Assembly (NCBI RefSeq): GCF_011578045.1
Contig: NZ_CP049801.1
Coordinates: forward strand, 1,364,001-1,428,000
Reading direction: 5' to 3'
Length of the DNA: 64,000 bases
Origin: Acinetobacter shaoyimingii
GTDB lineage: Bacteria; Pseudomonadota; Gammaproteobacteria; Pseudomonadales; Moraxellaceae
In this document: positions 1 to 8,982 of the stretch, piece after piece
Layout of the letters: every line of letters starts with the position of its first letter
How positions within the stretch are numbered: the first letter of the stretch is position 1
Position numbers and translations under genes: made by a program
The notes under the pieces: generated by a model
Seen by the model: only the letters and a program-made list of their open reading frames with translations
Told to the model about the DNA's origin: nothing
The model's database searches: none

Positions 1-27
1 TGTCGCAGATTAGTTGATCGACTTTTA

Positions 28-1770
28 TTAAACAGTCAATTGAACCTGTTTAAGTACAGCTTTCAATGTATTTAAATAATCAAATTCATTGTTCGTAGAA
101 TCTTGATAACGCCAAGCCACATAACCATCTGGACGAACGAGTATCGCACCTGACTCATGTATTTCAGATAATTTATTCCAAGTGCCATAGACATCACGGT
201 AGTCACGACAACCAATCTGAATAACGTCTAAATAGGGCAAATTCAGCGCATCAACAGCTTTTTTCCAACCTTGACCAGAAAGCCCAGTCAATAAAGTAAA
301 TCGTCCATGACCTGTGATATCCAAAGTCGATTGTTTATTTCCTTTGGCATCAATTAACCATGTATGTGGAATTTTTGCACCTGGGCGAGTTGTTGCTTGT
401 AAGTAGAGCTGTTCGTCTTTTACGAAAACTTCAGGTTCAATTTCTGCAATTACCGCATTGGATCCGTAGCGTTGATTCAATTCGACACCTTGCGCATTAA
501 ACTCATAGTGCTTAATTTCTAGCGCTTTAAATAATTTTTGTCGAATTTCTGCACCGTGTTCATCTTCAGCAAAGATACGATCTAACATCTGTTGTTGCGT
601 TGTTACGCCTTGGTCAAAACCAAACACTTCTTTCAAATGTTTATAGTCAAAGCGAGATTGGTTTGCCCTAGCGACAATTTGTTTGCCCACAGGTGCACGT
701 TCAGTGGTATAAGATTCCAGTAATGATTCGTCTGCCCAACCTTTGACTGCGTAAGCGAGTTTCCACCCTAAATTGAATGCATCTTGCATACAGGTATTTG
801 AACCTAAACCACTTGAAGGTGGGTGACGATGTACAGCATCTCCACCGCAAAATACGCGACCTTTAGAATATTCAGTTGCCCACGTTTGATTGACATACCA
901 ATAAGACACTTTTTGTATTTCGACATCTTCCACTTCGGTGCCAACAAACGTATTTAAACGCGCTCTAACTTGTTGTTCAGTGACTTGAGGTTCGCCTTTA
1001 GAAATATCAAAACCCCAACCCATAATCCACTCATTCCAAGGGGTGATGGCACGAAGTAAGCCCATGCCTAGATCACCAAAACTTGCTTCTGGATTAACAA
1101 TCCACTGCAAAATTGCAGGACGGTTTTTTACATATTCAGATAAATCGGCTTTAAAGGTGACATAAACTGTACCTGCACGCGCCATAATCCCTTCAAGCGG
1201 AAGATTGAGCTGTTCAAGTACACGAGATTTTGCACCATCCATACCGACTAAGTATTTGGCACGTAAGCTAAATTCAGTGTTGGTGATACGATTTAAAAAT
1301 GTTGCGGTTACACCTGATTCATCTTGCTCATGAGAGAGATATTCAGTATTAAAATTATAGATTGCACCACGTTCAGCAGCATTTTTGACCAAAAGCGCTT
1401 CCATTTTCGGCTGGATTAAGTCAACAAGAGGACAAGGACTGCCCTGAATATAATCGCCATGACGTTCATCACCTGTCCCCCAAGCACTTAATCGTGCAAT
1501 TTCTTCACCGACCAAACTGGTGGTGATCAAGCTTTCGCCCATTTGATCCCATGGGGTAGCAATCTGTTTTACTTGATCTTCAATACCTAAATCACGTAAA
1601 ACTTCCATAGCACGTTGATTGGTAATATGGGCACGAGGGCTATTGGCTAACCAAGAAAACTGAGTAAAAAGTTGAACTTTTACACCATAATTTGCCAAGG
1701 CCAAACCTAATGTTGAACCTGCAGGTCCTGTACCAATGATTAAAACATCAGTGTCGTAATGTTGCGTCAT
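28..1770 (-). CDS. FAD-dependent aromatic-ring monooxygenase (TfdB/MhpA-like)
   Basis: This is a class A flavoprotein hydroxylase of about 580 residues, the type that uses NAD(P)H and O2 to hydroxylate phenols or phenylpropanoids in the cytoplasm. Visible motifs are the FAD Rossmann loop GTGPAG near residues 14-19, the DG motif (GMDGA near 177-181) and the GD motif (GGDAV near 310-314, followed by HRHPPSSGLGSN). The C-terminal ~180 residues fit the thioredoxin-like tail of this family. A TTG lies one codon upstream, but GGGAG sits 6 bases before the ATG at 1770, so I chose that. It is divergent from a LysR regulator, which suggests substrate-induced control. The exact substrate cannot be read from sequence. 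Confidence 0.85.
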   Translation of the reverse strand: MTQHYDTDVLIIGTGPAGSTLGLALANYGVKVQLFTQFSWLANSPRAHITNQRAMEVLRDLGIEDQVKQIATPWDQMGESLITTSLVGEEIARLSAWGTGDERHGDYIQGSPCPLVDLIQPKMEALLVKNAAERGAIYNFNTEYLSHEQDESGVTATFLNRITNTEFSLRAKYLVGMDGAKSRVLEQLNLPLEGIMARAGTVYVTFKADLSEYVKNRPAILQWIVNPEASFGDLGMGLLRAITPWNEWIMGWGFDISKGEPQVTEQQVRARLNTFVGTEVEDVEIQKVSYWYVNQTWATEYSKGRVFCGGDAVHRHPPSSGLGSNTCMQDAFNLGWKLAYAVKGWADESLLESYTTERAPVGKQIVARANQSRFDYKHLKEVFGFDQGVTTQQQMLDRIFAEDEHGAEIRQKLFKALEIKHYEFNAQGVELNQRYGSNAVIAEIEPEVFVKDEQLYLQATTRPGAKIPHTWLIDAKGNKQSTLDITGHGRFTLLTGLSGQGWKKAVDALNLPYLDVIQIGCRDYRDVYGTWNKLSEIHESGAILVRPDGYVAWRYQDSTNNEFDYLNTLKAVLKQVQLTV

Positions 1771-1841
1771 CAAAGACTCCCTGTGCTGAACTGCAAATGC
1801 GTTAATGTGTTGAAGTCTAGGTAAATCTTTTTATGTGTTGA

Positions 1842-1902
1842 ATGAATATTCATATAAACTATAGATAAATTGGTTTTTTGACTGCATCAACATTTAATGT
1901 TG
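1842..1902. promoter_or_regulatory. Two dyads in the monooxygenase/LysR divergent intergenic region
   Basis: A perfect 12-nt palindrome ATGAATATTCAT lies at 1842-1853. A dyad CAACAT-TTA-ATGTTG lies at 1888-1902, about 22 bases before the LysR start. LysR proteins bind interrupted dyads in such divergent regions, so these are candidate operator sites. Binding is inferred from position only. Confidence 0.4.
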
Positions 1903-1924
1903 CAATTGGACACAGAGGTATGCA

Positions 1925-2833
1925 ATGGAACTGCGACATTTACGCTATTTTATGACAGTTGCAAAAGAACAGAGTTTTACCAAAGCAGCAGAAAAACTGT
2001 ATACAGCCCAACCTTCTTTAAGTCAGCAAATTAAAGACTTAGAGCAAGAGGTGGGTGTGTCTTTATTTGATCGTACGACCCGAAAAGTAAAGTTAACCGA
2101 TGAAGGAGAAGCTTTTTTACAATATGCAGAGTTGACCTTGGACAATGCTAAAAAGGCCATAGCTGCTGCACGTCAGGTGGCACAACAGAAAAATAATCAG
2201 ATTCATATCGGATTTTTAAATGTGGCTGAACTCAAAGTTATGCCAAACATTCTCGCGCAGTTGAAGCAACATATACCTGATTTAAAAATTCATTTTCATA
2301 GTTTGACCTGTACCGAACAAATTCAAAAACTTAGAAATGCAGAATTGGATATTAGTTTTACGCGTTATGAATTAGCCCATGAAGATTATATAAATATTCA
2401 TATTTTGACTGAGCAGATTTATTTGGTCGCAGCAGATCATCTACACCCATCAAATCGAGTATTGAAATTACAAGAACTGAATAATCATAATATTATTATG
2501 TGTGAACAAATGGCATCCCCAATCTTTTATGACAAATTGAATCATCTTTTGTCATTTGAGCAAAGACAGCAGGATCAAATGCTGTGGGTGACCAATGTAT
2601 TACAACATATCAACTTGATTAATATGGGAATGGGTTTTAGCTTTGCACCTGAGTATTTACTTAAATTTCTCAATCATAATGTCAAAATCATAAAAACAGA
2701 TGTGCAATTACCCCAATTAGGTTTATATGCAACTTATCATCGGGCTTCAAACAATGTCGCTTTAAAAATGATTGCGGATGCATTAAAGCAAAGCGCACAA
2801 TTGAAACCTATAACGGAGTTGCTAGATGCTTAA
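1925..2833 (+). CDS. LysR-family transcriptional regulator
   Basis: A 302-residue LysR regulator. The N-terminal ~60 residues form the winged helix-turn-helix (MELRHLRYFMTVAKEQSF, then AAEKLYTAQPSLSQQIKDLE). The remainder is the periplasmic-binding-like effector domain. The N-terminus resembles the CatM/BenM/HcaR branch that controls aromatic catabolism. AGAGG lies 6 bases before the ATG. It diverges from the flavoprotein monooxygenase at 28-1770, which is its likely target, and also reads into the NIF3-like gene, overlapping it by 8 bases. The effector is unknown. Confidence 0.9.
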   Translation: MELRHLRYFMTVAKEQSFTKAAEKLYTAQPSLSQQIKDLEQEVGVSLFDRTTRKVKLTDEGEAFLQYAELTLDNAKKAIAAARQVAQQKNNQIHIGFLNVAELKVMPNILAQLKQHIPDLKIHFHSLTCTEQIQKLRNAELDISFTRYELAHEDYINIHILTEQIYLVAADHLHPSNRVLKLQELNNHNIIMCEQMASPIFYDKLNHLLSFEQRQQDQMLWVTNVLQHINLINMGMGFSFAPEYLLKFLNHNVKIIKTDVQLPQLGLYATYHRASNNVALKMIADALKQSAQLKPITELLDA

Positions 2834-3140
2834 ATTGATCTATTACGTTCCAGAATCCCATCTTGAATCTACCAAACTTGCCATATTTGAAGCAGGTGCA
2901 GGGGGGATAGGCAATTACCAGCATTGTGCGTGGCAAGTATTGGGTACAGGTCAATTTAAACCAGTAAAAGGGGCGAATCCATTTATTGGTGAATTGGATG
3001 AATTAGAAAAAATTCCTGAATGGCGTGTGGAAACCATTGTGCCAGATGAAAAGGCCAAGCAGGTAGCAAATGCTTTAAAGGCAAGCCATCCATATGAAGA
3101 GCCTGCCTTTGAATTTATTCAAATTATTGAGATTGATTAA
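2826..3140 (+). CDS. NIF3/YqfO-like C-terminal domain protein (CutA/PII-like fold)
   Basis: A 104-residue stand-alone copy of the domain inserted in NIF3-family proteins such as YqfO. It shows the LIYYVPESHLE start, a GAGxIGNYxxC segment and the terminal HPYEEPAFE signature. The metal-binding NIF3 halves are absent. The biochemical function of the stand-alone form is not established. It starts inside the last codons of the LysR gene, so the two are probably translationally coupled. Its stop codon overlaps that of the convergent nitroreductase, leaving no room for a terminator. Confidence 0.75.
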   Translation: MLKLIYYVPESHLESTKLAIFEAGAGGIGNYQHCAWQVLGTGQFKPVKGANPFIGELDELEKIPEWRVETIVPDEKAKQVANALKASHPYEEPAFEFIQIIEID

Positions 3141-3901
3141 ACTTTTTGAATAAATAAATCACGGTCAAAGCGATACTGTGGGAAGAATACACCATCTTCC
3201 GCACGTTCACCTGCAGCAATCACCATGATTGGGTATTGTTGATCATTTAAGCCTAAAATTTTACGGACCAAAGGCTCATCAAAACCTTCCATCATACAGC
3301 TGTCGAAACCATAAGCACGAAGCGCTAAAACCAGGTTCTCACATGCTAAAGCCGTAGTTTTACTTGCCCAAAGTAAGGCATCGGCAGGGTTGAATGCAGT
3401 TACAGGCATTTGTTTATCGAGTGTACGTGCAACTTTGTAAGCCACTTTCTTAAAGTTACCCAGTGCGTTGAAATAACCCGTTTTATAATTCAATGGAATA
3501 TAGGTGTAATACTTTTTCACCAAAGGTGGAATTTCTGGAAACGGAAATTCGCTAATATTCTTTTTCGCCATTTGATCAATACGATCTGTGCGTGCCACAC
3601 ACACGATTAATTCCGAAGCTGTTCTTGCCGCCCATTGATTTAAACAGGCTTTGACCAACAGTTTTTTCTTTGCTGGATTTTGAACCACATAAAACGTCCA
3701 AGGCTGAAGATTCGATGAGTTTGGCGCAAGGAGAGCCAAATTTAAACAATCATCAAGAACATCACTTGGAATGGATTTTTCGGTAAATTTACGTACTGAA
3801 CGACGGCTTTTGATCACGCTTTTAAAGTTTTCAACATCAATGTTTTCTGGTGCAACTTCAATATAGCGTTTCTTTTCGGGAGTCGACATGGGTTTAGACA
3901 T
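3137..3901 (-). CDS. Nitroreductase-family FMN oxidoreductase
   Basis: A 254-residue member of the nitroreductase family, which are dimeric FMN enzymes that use NAD(P)H to reduce nitro compounds, quinones or related acceptors. The N-terminal FMN-phosphate motif SRRSVRKFTEKSIP near residues 31-44 and the following LAPNSSNLQPWTFYVV stretch are diagnostic. The C-terminal part contains the AYGFDSCMMEGF and PIMVIAAGE segments usual for the fold. It stands alone, convergent with the NIF3-like gene. The substrate cannot be inferred. Confidence 0.85.
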   Translation of the reverse strand: MSKPMSTPEKKRYIEVAPENIDVENFKSVIKSRRSVRKFTEKSIPSDVLDDCLNLALLAPNSSNLQPWTFYVVQNPAKKKLLVKACLNQWAARTASELIVCVARTDRIDQMAKKNISEFPFPEIPPLVKKYYTYIPLNYKTGYFNALGNFKKVAYKVARTLDKQMPVTAFNPADALLWASKTTALACENLVLALRAYGFDSCMMEGFDEPLVRKILGLNDQQYPIMVIAAGERAEDGVFFPQYRFDRDLFIQKV

Positions 3902-3988
3902 CCTAAATGATTGGGTATGAAGGCAACATCATGTGTCTTATCTCGTGATGTTGCTATAGCTTCAATGCTCAAATTAAATATTAATATC

Positions 3989-4789
3989 TCAATTAAATTG
4001 AGTGAAATCAGGTTTGCGCTTTTGCATGAAGGCTTGTACTGCTTCCAGCATTTCTGGAGAACCGACACGATCCATAAAAATGCGTGCTTCATGGTTAATG
4101 CAATCTACAATCTCATCTAAATTATGCTTCATGAGTGCTTTGGTTGCGACCAAAGAAGCTAAAGGTAAAGCTGCAAGATGCGCTGCTTGTTTTTCGGCTT
4201 CTGCATAAGCATCTTCAACAATGTGATTGACTAGATTTGCGCTTGCTGCTGTCGCACTGTCAAATTTTTTCGCAGTGAGTAATAGTTCTGCAGCTTTATG
4301 ATATCCCGCTTGTTGTATTAAAAGTTTGCTTGAAGCACCTTCAGGAGACAATCCTAGACTGACAAATGGAATTTGGAATAGGGCTGTATTGTCACTATAA
4401 ACCAAGTCAGCATGTAGAAGAATGGTTACCCCAATTCCAATAGCAACACCTTTTACAGCAACAAGAAGCGGTTTAGAGAATTGTGCTGCTGCTTTTAAAA
4501 GTAAAAATGGAGGGCCATCTTCTGCAGCAATTTGACCTTTCATGGCAGCAGATTTCATAAAATCTTGCATGTCATTACCCGCAGTAAAATCTGCACCTTC
4601 ACCACGTAAAATCACCACACGGACTTGATTGTTTTGATCGGCTTCATTCAAAGCATTCACTAAGCTTAGATAAAGTTCACTATAAAGTGCATTTTTTGCT
4701 TCAGGACGGTGAATGGCTAAAGTCAGTACACCATTTTCCAGATTCGCATTTAAATGTTCATGAGGTTGTTGAATACAGCTCAGTGTCAT
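3989..4789 (-). CDS. Enoyl-CoA hydratase/isomerase family protein
   Basis: A 266-residue crotonase-fold protein, probably acting on acyl-CoA esters in beta-oxidation or a related degradation route. HRPEAKNAL near the N-terminus and GADFTAGNDMQDF form the first oxyanion-hole region. GVAIGIGVTILLHADLVYS forms the second. A single Glu in LSPEGASS matches the isomerase-type active site more than the two-Glu hydratase arrangement, so Delta3-Delta2 enoyl-CoA isomerase activity is plausible. It is monocistronic as far as can be seen. Fine specificity is uncertain. Confidence 0.85.
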   Translation of the reverse strand: MTLSCIQQPHEHLNANLENGVLTLAIHRPEAKNALYSELYLSLVNALNEADQNNQVRVVILRGEGADFTAGNDMQDFMKSAAMKGQIAAEDGPPFLLLKAAAQFSKPLLVAVKGVAIGIGVTILLHADLVYSDNTALFQIPFVSLGLSPEGASSKLLIQQAGYHKAAELLLTAKKFDSATAASANLVNHIVEDAYAEAEKQAAHLAALPLASLVATKALMKHNLDEIVDCINHEARIFMDRVGSPEMLEAVQAFMQKRKPDFTQFN

Positions 4790-4889
4790 CGTACTATCCT
4801 TGCTTCAAAATTAAATTTAATGTTATGGATTCATTATGTCGCATAATAAACATGTTGACACTACTCATGAGTTCATAAAAAGTTCGAAC

Positions 4890-5465
4890 ATGATGAAATA
4901 TAAATTTGATGATCTGGTTTACATCGGACGTTTTCAGCCTTTTCATTTGGCGCATATGCAAACCATTAAAATCGCATTGGAACACAGTCAAAATGTGATT
5001 CTTGCACTAGGTTCTGCGCAGGATGAACGTAATATTAAAAATCCATTTTCTGCACATGAACGTGAGCAGATGATCTTGTCGAATTTTTCAGAAGAAATCC
5101 AAAAGCGAATCAAATTTGTCCATGTGATTGATGTTTATAATGATGTTAAATGGGTCAAATTGGTCAAATCTTTGATTGCAAATGTTGTATCTCCTAAAGA
5201 TAAAGTGGGATTAATTGGTCATTTTAAAGACGAGTCTTCGTACTACCTTGAACTTTTTCCAGAATGGGAAATGTTAGAACTAGACAGTTTGGTGGGATCA
5301 ATTTCTGCTACTCCGTTACGTGAAGCATATCTCCGAGGGGAAATTGTAGAAAAAGATTTTCCTTTGGGAACCAGCGAATTTCTCAAGATATTTCAGCAGA
5401 CTGAAATTTACACAAAGTTATGCGAAAAATATCGCAATGGGGATAAAAGTAATCTTGAAGCGTAA
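4890..5465 (+). CDS. nadM: Nicotinamide-nucleotide adenylyltransferase NadM
   Basis: Joins NMN (or NaMN) with ATP to make NAD in the cytoplasm. The nucleotidyltransferase signature GRFQPFHLAH follows the start closely, and ISATPLREAYLRG gives the second ATP-binding motif (ISxTxxR). It lacks the Nudix domain found in bifunctional NadM proteins, matching the single-domain form known in Acinetobacter. The frame stays open back to an ATG at 4836, but those 18 extra residues do not look like part of the fold. I prefer the ATG pair at 4890/4893, although neither has a strong ribosome site. Confidence 0.85.
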   Translation: MMKYKFDDLVYIGRFQPFHLAHMQTIKIALEHSQNVILALGSAQDERNIKNPFSAHEREQMILSNFSEEIQKRIKFVHVIDVYNDVKWVKLVKSLIANVVSPKDKVGLIGHFKDESSYYLELFPEWEMLELDSLVGSISATPLREAYLRGEIVEKDFPLGTSEFLKIFQQTEIYTKLCEKYRNGDKSNLEA

Positions 5466-5503
5466 TCACTTTATAATTGTGATATTCACCAGTATTTAGA
5501 TAA

Positions 5504-6418
5504 TCAATCATTATCTTCATTTAAAGACTGATTCATTCTAAAGGGTGCATGTTCAATGATTTGTGAAGTCAATTGTTCTAGCTGACGTGACTGCTTTTTC
5601 CAGTGGTGCCAATACAACATCACGTCAGTTTGTGCTTCAGGCATAATTTCGATTAATTGACCTTGTTTAGTATACTCTTTTATTTGAAACTCAGGCACCA
5701 TCCCAAAACCAAGTCCTAATACAATACTTTCTAAAAAGGCATTGGAAGCGGGGATTAAATGATGCGGATATTGCGACATGTTCAATCCATATGCGTTGTA
5801 GATCACTTCATGATGCATTTGATCTTGCTCATTAAAAATCACAGCAGGAGCATATCTTAAACTTTCTCGATTGAAACCGTGCGCAAAATAGCGTTCTATA
5901 AATTGTGGACTCGCCACCATGTGATATCGCATGCTGCCTATAGGTTTTACTTCACAACCTTTAAGACTTTCTTGTTCCGTTGAAATGCAAGCATTCACAA
6001 GTCCTGCCTCAAGCAGATGATGCGTTTGAGTCTGATCAGCGACTTTCAGTTGAATGACAATATTTTCTTCAATCAAGATGGGCTGTATTGTCGATAATAG
6101 CCACGTCGCTAAAGAGTCCGCATTGGTGGCAATGTTGAGTGTATAAAATTGTGAACAGGCTGATTTTCCCATCAATTTTTCAAGCAGGTTTTGTTCTAAA
6201 ACTTTGGTTTGTTGTAGATGGGCAAGAAGCTGTTGACCTGCTTGAGTCACTCGACATGGACGCTCACGAATAATCAATAAATGCCCTAATTTTTTCTCTA
6301 AAGCCTGAACCCTTAAGGTTACCGCTGAAGCTGTAATATGTAATCGTTCTGCAGCTGAATCAAAACTGCCAGTTTCTGCAACGGCTAAAAAAGCTTCACT
6401 ATGTTTGCTCTGTAACAT
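5504..6418 (-). CDS. LysR-family regulator of the ArgP/LysG type
   Basis: A 304-residue LysR regulator with the N-terminal helix-turn-helix (FLAVAETGSFDSAAERLHI, then ASAVTLRVQALEKKLG), typical of ArgP/LysG. These regulators sense basic amino acids and activate the matching exporter. The gene diverges from a LysE-family exporter at 6559, the standard argP/argO or lysG/lysE arrangement, so control of that exporter is likely. The 140-base intergenic region is strongly A/T-rich. The effector (Lys or Arg) is not determined by the sequence. Confidence 0.85.
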   Translation of the reverse strand: MLQSKHSEAFLAVAETGSFDSAAERLHITASAVTLRVQALEKKLGHLLIIRERPCRVTQAGQQLLAHLQQTKVLEQNLLEKLMGKSACSQFYTLNIATNADSLATWLLSTIQPILIEENIVIQLKVADQTQTHHLLEAGLVNACISTEQESLKGCEVKPIGSMRYHMVASPQFIERYFAHGFNRESLRYAPAVIFNEQDQMHHEVIYNAYGLNMSQYPHHLIPASNAFLESIVLGLGFGMVPEFQIKEYTKQGQLIEIMPEAQTDVMLYWHHWKKQSRQLEQLTSQIIEHAPFRMNQSLNEDND

Positions 6419-6558
6419 GATTCGATCGTATTTTTTAAGATTATAGGTATGAATATAACCTAAATAAAATCTAGTTAGATTGATATTTCCTTAATAATAT
6501 TTATTTTAATGTAGAAAACTTCATAATCTGCTTTATCTTTAAAATGTATTGAAATGCA

Positions 6559-7170
6559 ATGTTTAACAGCTATCTACAAGGTTTTAGTGTTGGTCTGAGT
6601 TTGATTATTGCGATTGGGGCACAGAATACTTTTATTTTAAAACAAGGTTTGCTCAAACAGCATATATTTTGGTTATGCCTAATCTGCGCACTTTCCGATT
6701 CTATTTTAATTGCGGCAGGGGTATTTGGATTTTCACATTTGGTGGTGAATTATCCGCAATCGATTCAAATCGCCAAATATTTAGGCGCTGCATTTCTAGT
6801 CGTGTATGGGGCGCAACATTTTTATCAGGCGCTGTTTAAAGCAGAAAAAATAGATATTACAAATGTTCAAGCGGGTCATCACCTAAAACCGCTCATTCTC
6901 ATTTGTTTAGCCTTAACTTGGCTTAATCCGCATGTGTATTTGGATACAGTGGTTTTGGTTGGATCAATCTCGACACAATTTGAGCAAAGCAAACTTTATT
7001 ATTTGTTTGGTGCAATCACAGCATCTTGGCTATTCTTTTTTAGTTTGGGTTATGGCTCACGCTTGTTATTGCCGATCTTTCAAAGTGCAAAATCGTGGAA
7101 AATTTTGGATGGGGTGATTGGGATGATCATGTGGTGTATTGCATTTCATTTACTCGAATTGAGTTTTTAA
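6559..7170 (+). CDS. LysE/ArgO-family basic amino acid exporter
   Basis: A 203-residue inner-membrane protein with about six hydrophobic segments. The family signature GLSLIIAIGAQNTFILKQGL lies at residues 12-31, followed by LICALSDSILIAAG and LTWLNPHVYLDTVVLVG. LysE/ArgO proteins export L-lysine or L-arginine and relieve excess from peptides or biosynthesis. Divergent pairing with the ArgP/LysG-like regulator at 5504-6418 supports this. There is no other gene in its transcript; a 10-bp inverted repeat follows at 7224-7256. Confidence 0.9.
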   Translation: MFNSYLQGFSVGLSLIIAIGAQNTFILKQGLLKQHIFWLCLICALSDSILIAAGVFGFSHLVVNYPQSIQIAKYLGAAFLVVYGAQHFYQALFKAEKIDITNVQAGHHLKPLILICLALTWLNPHVYLDTVVLVGSISTQFEQSKLYYLFGAITASWLFFFSLGYGSRLLLPIFQSAKSWKILDGVIGMIMWCIAFHLLELSF

Positions 7171-7223
7171 AATTGAAAGTAACACATAATAAGCTCGATG
7201 AAAGGATAGAACTTATCCAATAA

Positions 7224-7256
7224 GATGATTCGACAATGAGTTATTCTCGAATCATC
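7224..7256. terminator. Inverted repeat between convergent exporter and peroxiredoxin genes
   Basis: Perfect 10-bp arms GATGATTCGA (7224-7233) and TCGAATCATC (7247-7256) flank a 13-nt loop. It sits between two convergent genes, where a shared terminator is expected. No clear U-tract follows on either strand, so the role is tentative. Confidence 0.4.
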
Positions 7257-7265
7257 CATGAAAGT

Positions 7266-7727
7266 TTAAGCCTGTAACGCTTTTAAATCTTCCAACACTT
7301 GTTCGGCATGTCCTGCGGCTTTCACTTTACGGTATTCTTTAACCAGCTTGCCGTTATGGAAAATAAAAGTCGAGCGCTCAATGCCCATGACTTTTTTACC
7401 ATACATATTTTTTTCTTTAATGACATCAAAATGCTGGCAAAGGACTTCATCTTTATCACTGATTAAATCAATGGTCAGATTTTGTTTTGTCGTGAAGTTT
7501 TGATGAGCTTTTACCGAATCACGAGATACACCATAAATCGTGGTGTTTAAAGCATCAAATTGATCTTTTAGACATGAGAAACCTACAGCTTGAGTTGTAC
7601 AACCTGGTGTTGAGTCCTTTGGATAAAAATAGATAATTAACCATTCTGTTTCAAGATTCGAAAGATTAACTTCACCAGTTGTGGTGGGGAAAGTCTGATT
7701 AGGTAGAATAATGCTGTCCGCAGTCAT
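7266..7727 (-). CDS. bcp: Thiol peroxidase of the Bcp/PrxQ family
   Basis: A 153-residue peroxiredoxin that reduces H2O2 and organic hydroperoxides in the cytoplasm. The peroxidatic Cys43 sits in DSTPGCTT, preceded by the IIYFYPKD strand. In E. coli Bcp the resolving cysteine lies five residues later (CTxQAC); here that position is Val48. Other cysteines are Cys52 and Cys97. The enzyme may therefore act as a 1-Cys form or resolve through a different cysteine. The remaining fold (YGVSRDS, FHNGKLVKEYRKVKAAGH) is standard. Confidence 0.9.
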   Translation of the reverse strand: MTADSIILPNQTFPTTTGEVNLSNLETEWLIIYFYPKDSTPGCTTQAVGFSCLKDQFDALNTTIYGVSRDSVKAHQNFTTKQNLTIDLISDKDEVLCQHFDVIKEKNMYGKKVMGIERSTFIFHNGKLVKEYRKVKAAGHAEQVLEDLKALQA

Positions 7728-7775
7728 GAATATTGGTCCATTTCATAAATTTAACTATCTTATGCAGTAGATAAA

Positions 7776-7802
7776 AAATTAGCCACATATTGTGGCTAAT
7801 TT
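7776..7802 (-). terminator. Rho-independent terminator after the small secreted-protein gene
   Basis: A 12-bp perfect stem (AAATTAGCCACA / TGTGGCTAATTT) with a 3-nt loop is followed on the minus strand by a T-rich tract (TTTTTTATC). It lies just downstream of the stop codon at 7825. Confidence 0.8.
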
Positions 7803-7824
7803 AGAAACATTAAAGCTTAAAAGC

Positions 7825-8256
7825 TTATTTTTTAGATTGAGCAGCTGCCGCTTTCGCTTGAGCATCTTTCATTGCTTGTTGAGTTAATTTCTCAAGCTTG
7901 GTTGTTAGTGCTGAACCAAAACATGCTTTCAAGTCTTGATTTTGTTTTTGAACGAACGGCAAGCTTGATGGGTTTTTCTTTTGATTAATTGAGCTTTGAA
8001 TTTCCCATTTTTGGTTGTTTGTCAATTTACCATCAGATTCAATTGCACACGTACAGTATTTTGAAACTTCATTTGCAGTTAACTTACCACTTTTGCCTGT
8101 TTCTTCTTTACACAGTGAAATTAAAGAAGATTTTACATTTGAACTTTTGTACGCTTGTTCCATTTTGTTCGCTTCTGCAGCGTGAGAAGCTGTTGCCGCC
8201 ATTGCTAAAGCAGAAATAAAAGTTGAAAGAAGAATGTTAGATTTTAAATTTTTCAT
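7825..8256 (-). CDS. Small secreted protein of unknown function
   Basis: A 143-residue protein that I do not recognise. Residues 1-27 form a clear Sec signal peptide (MKNLKSNILLSTFISALAMA, then ATASHAAE) with cleavage after SHA. The mature part has cysteines in LCKEETGK, YCTCAIES and ACFGS, so periplasmic disulphides are likely, and an Ala/Lys-rich tail. The start lies 16 bases after the queC stop, so it is probably cotranscribed with queE-queC, although nothing links it to queuosine. A strong terminator follows. Confidence 0.7.
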   Translation of the reverse strand: MKNLKSNILLSTFISALAMAATASHAAEANKMEQAYKSSNVKSSLISLCKEETGKSGKLTANEVSKYCTCAIESDGKLTNNQKWEIQSSINQKKNPSSLPFVQKQNQDLKACFGSALTTKLEKLTQQAMKDAQAKAAAAQSKK

Positions 8257-8272
8257 ACATTGAACCTAGTAA

Positions 8273-8941
8273 TTACGGTATATAACGTGTTGGGTCAGCG
8301 ATGCCAGCATCTTCAAAACCTTGTTTTCGTAAACGGCAGCTATCACATTTACCACAAGCACGTCCTTGGTCATCAGCTTGGTAGCATGACACAGTTTGAC
8401 TATAGTCTACGCCATGTTCTACCCCTAAGCGAATGATATTTGCTTTGGATAAATGTAACAGAGGTGTTTCAAATTTAAGAGGTTTTCCTTCAACACCAAC
8501 CTTCGTTGCAAGGCGTGCCATGTTGGCAAAAGCGTCAATAAATTCTGGACGACAGTCTGGATAGCCTGAATAATCAACAGCATTAATGCCAATCACAATA
8601 GCCTCAGCACCAAAAACTTCCGCCGCAGCGAGCGCATAAGACAAGAAAATTGTGTTACGCGCTGGTACATAAGTTACAGGAATACCTTCTTGTTCATGAT
8701 CTGGAACATCAATGCTATGGTCTGTTAACGCAGAGCCACCTAAGTTACCTAAATCAATATTAATGACACGATGTTCTACACCAGCATTCTTCGTCAGTAC
8801 ACGAGCAGCATCTAGTTCAGTGGTTGAGCGTTGCCCATACATAAAGCTTAAAGCGATACATTCATAACGTGCTTGCGCCCAAGCTAAACAAGTGGTTGAG
8901 TCTAAACCGCCAGATAACAATACAATGGCACGAGGGCGCAT
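8273..8941 (-). CDS. queC: 7-cyano-7-deazaguanine synthase QueC
   Basis: Converts 7-carboxy-7-deazaguanine to preQ0 using ATP and ammonia, a step of queuosine synthesis. The 222-residue protein has the PP-loop ATP site [10 protein letters not shown] near residues 8-17, the internal [16 protein letters not shown] segment, and the zinc-binding cysteine cluster [20 protein letters not shown] near the C-terminus. It follows queE by 41 bases on the same strand, forming a queE-queC pair. Confidence 0.97.
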   Translation of the reverse strand: MRPRAIVLLSGGLDSTTCLAWAQARYECIALSFMYGQRSTTELDAARVLTKNAGVEHRVINIDLGNLGGSALTDHSIDVPDHEQEGIPVTYVPARNTIFLSYALAAAEVFGAEAIVIGINAVDYSGYPDCRPEFIDAFANMARLATKVGVEGKPLKFETPLLHLSKANIIRLGVEHGVDYSQTVSCYQADDQGRACGKCDSCRLRKQGFEDAGIADPTRYIP

Positions 8942-8982
8942 AACATTACTCCAAAACTATACAATTCAATATTAAAAAATGA

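Noticed and set aside
4855..4883. TTGACA in the upstream part of nadM as a -35 box
   Set aside because: No acceptable -10 box lies 16-18 bases downstream, so it is probably chance.
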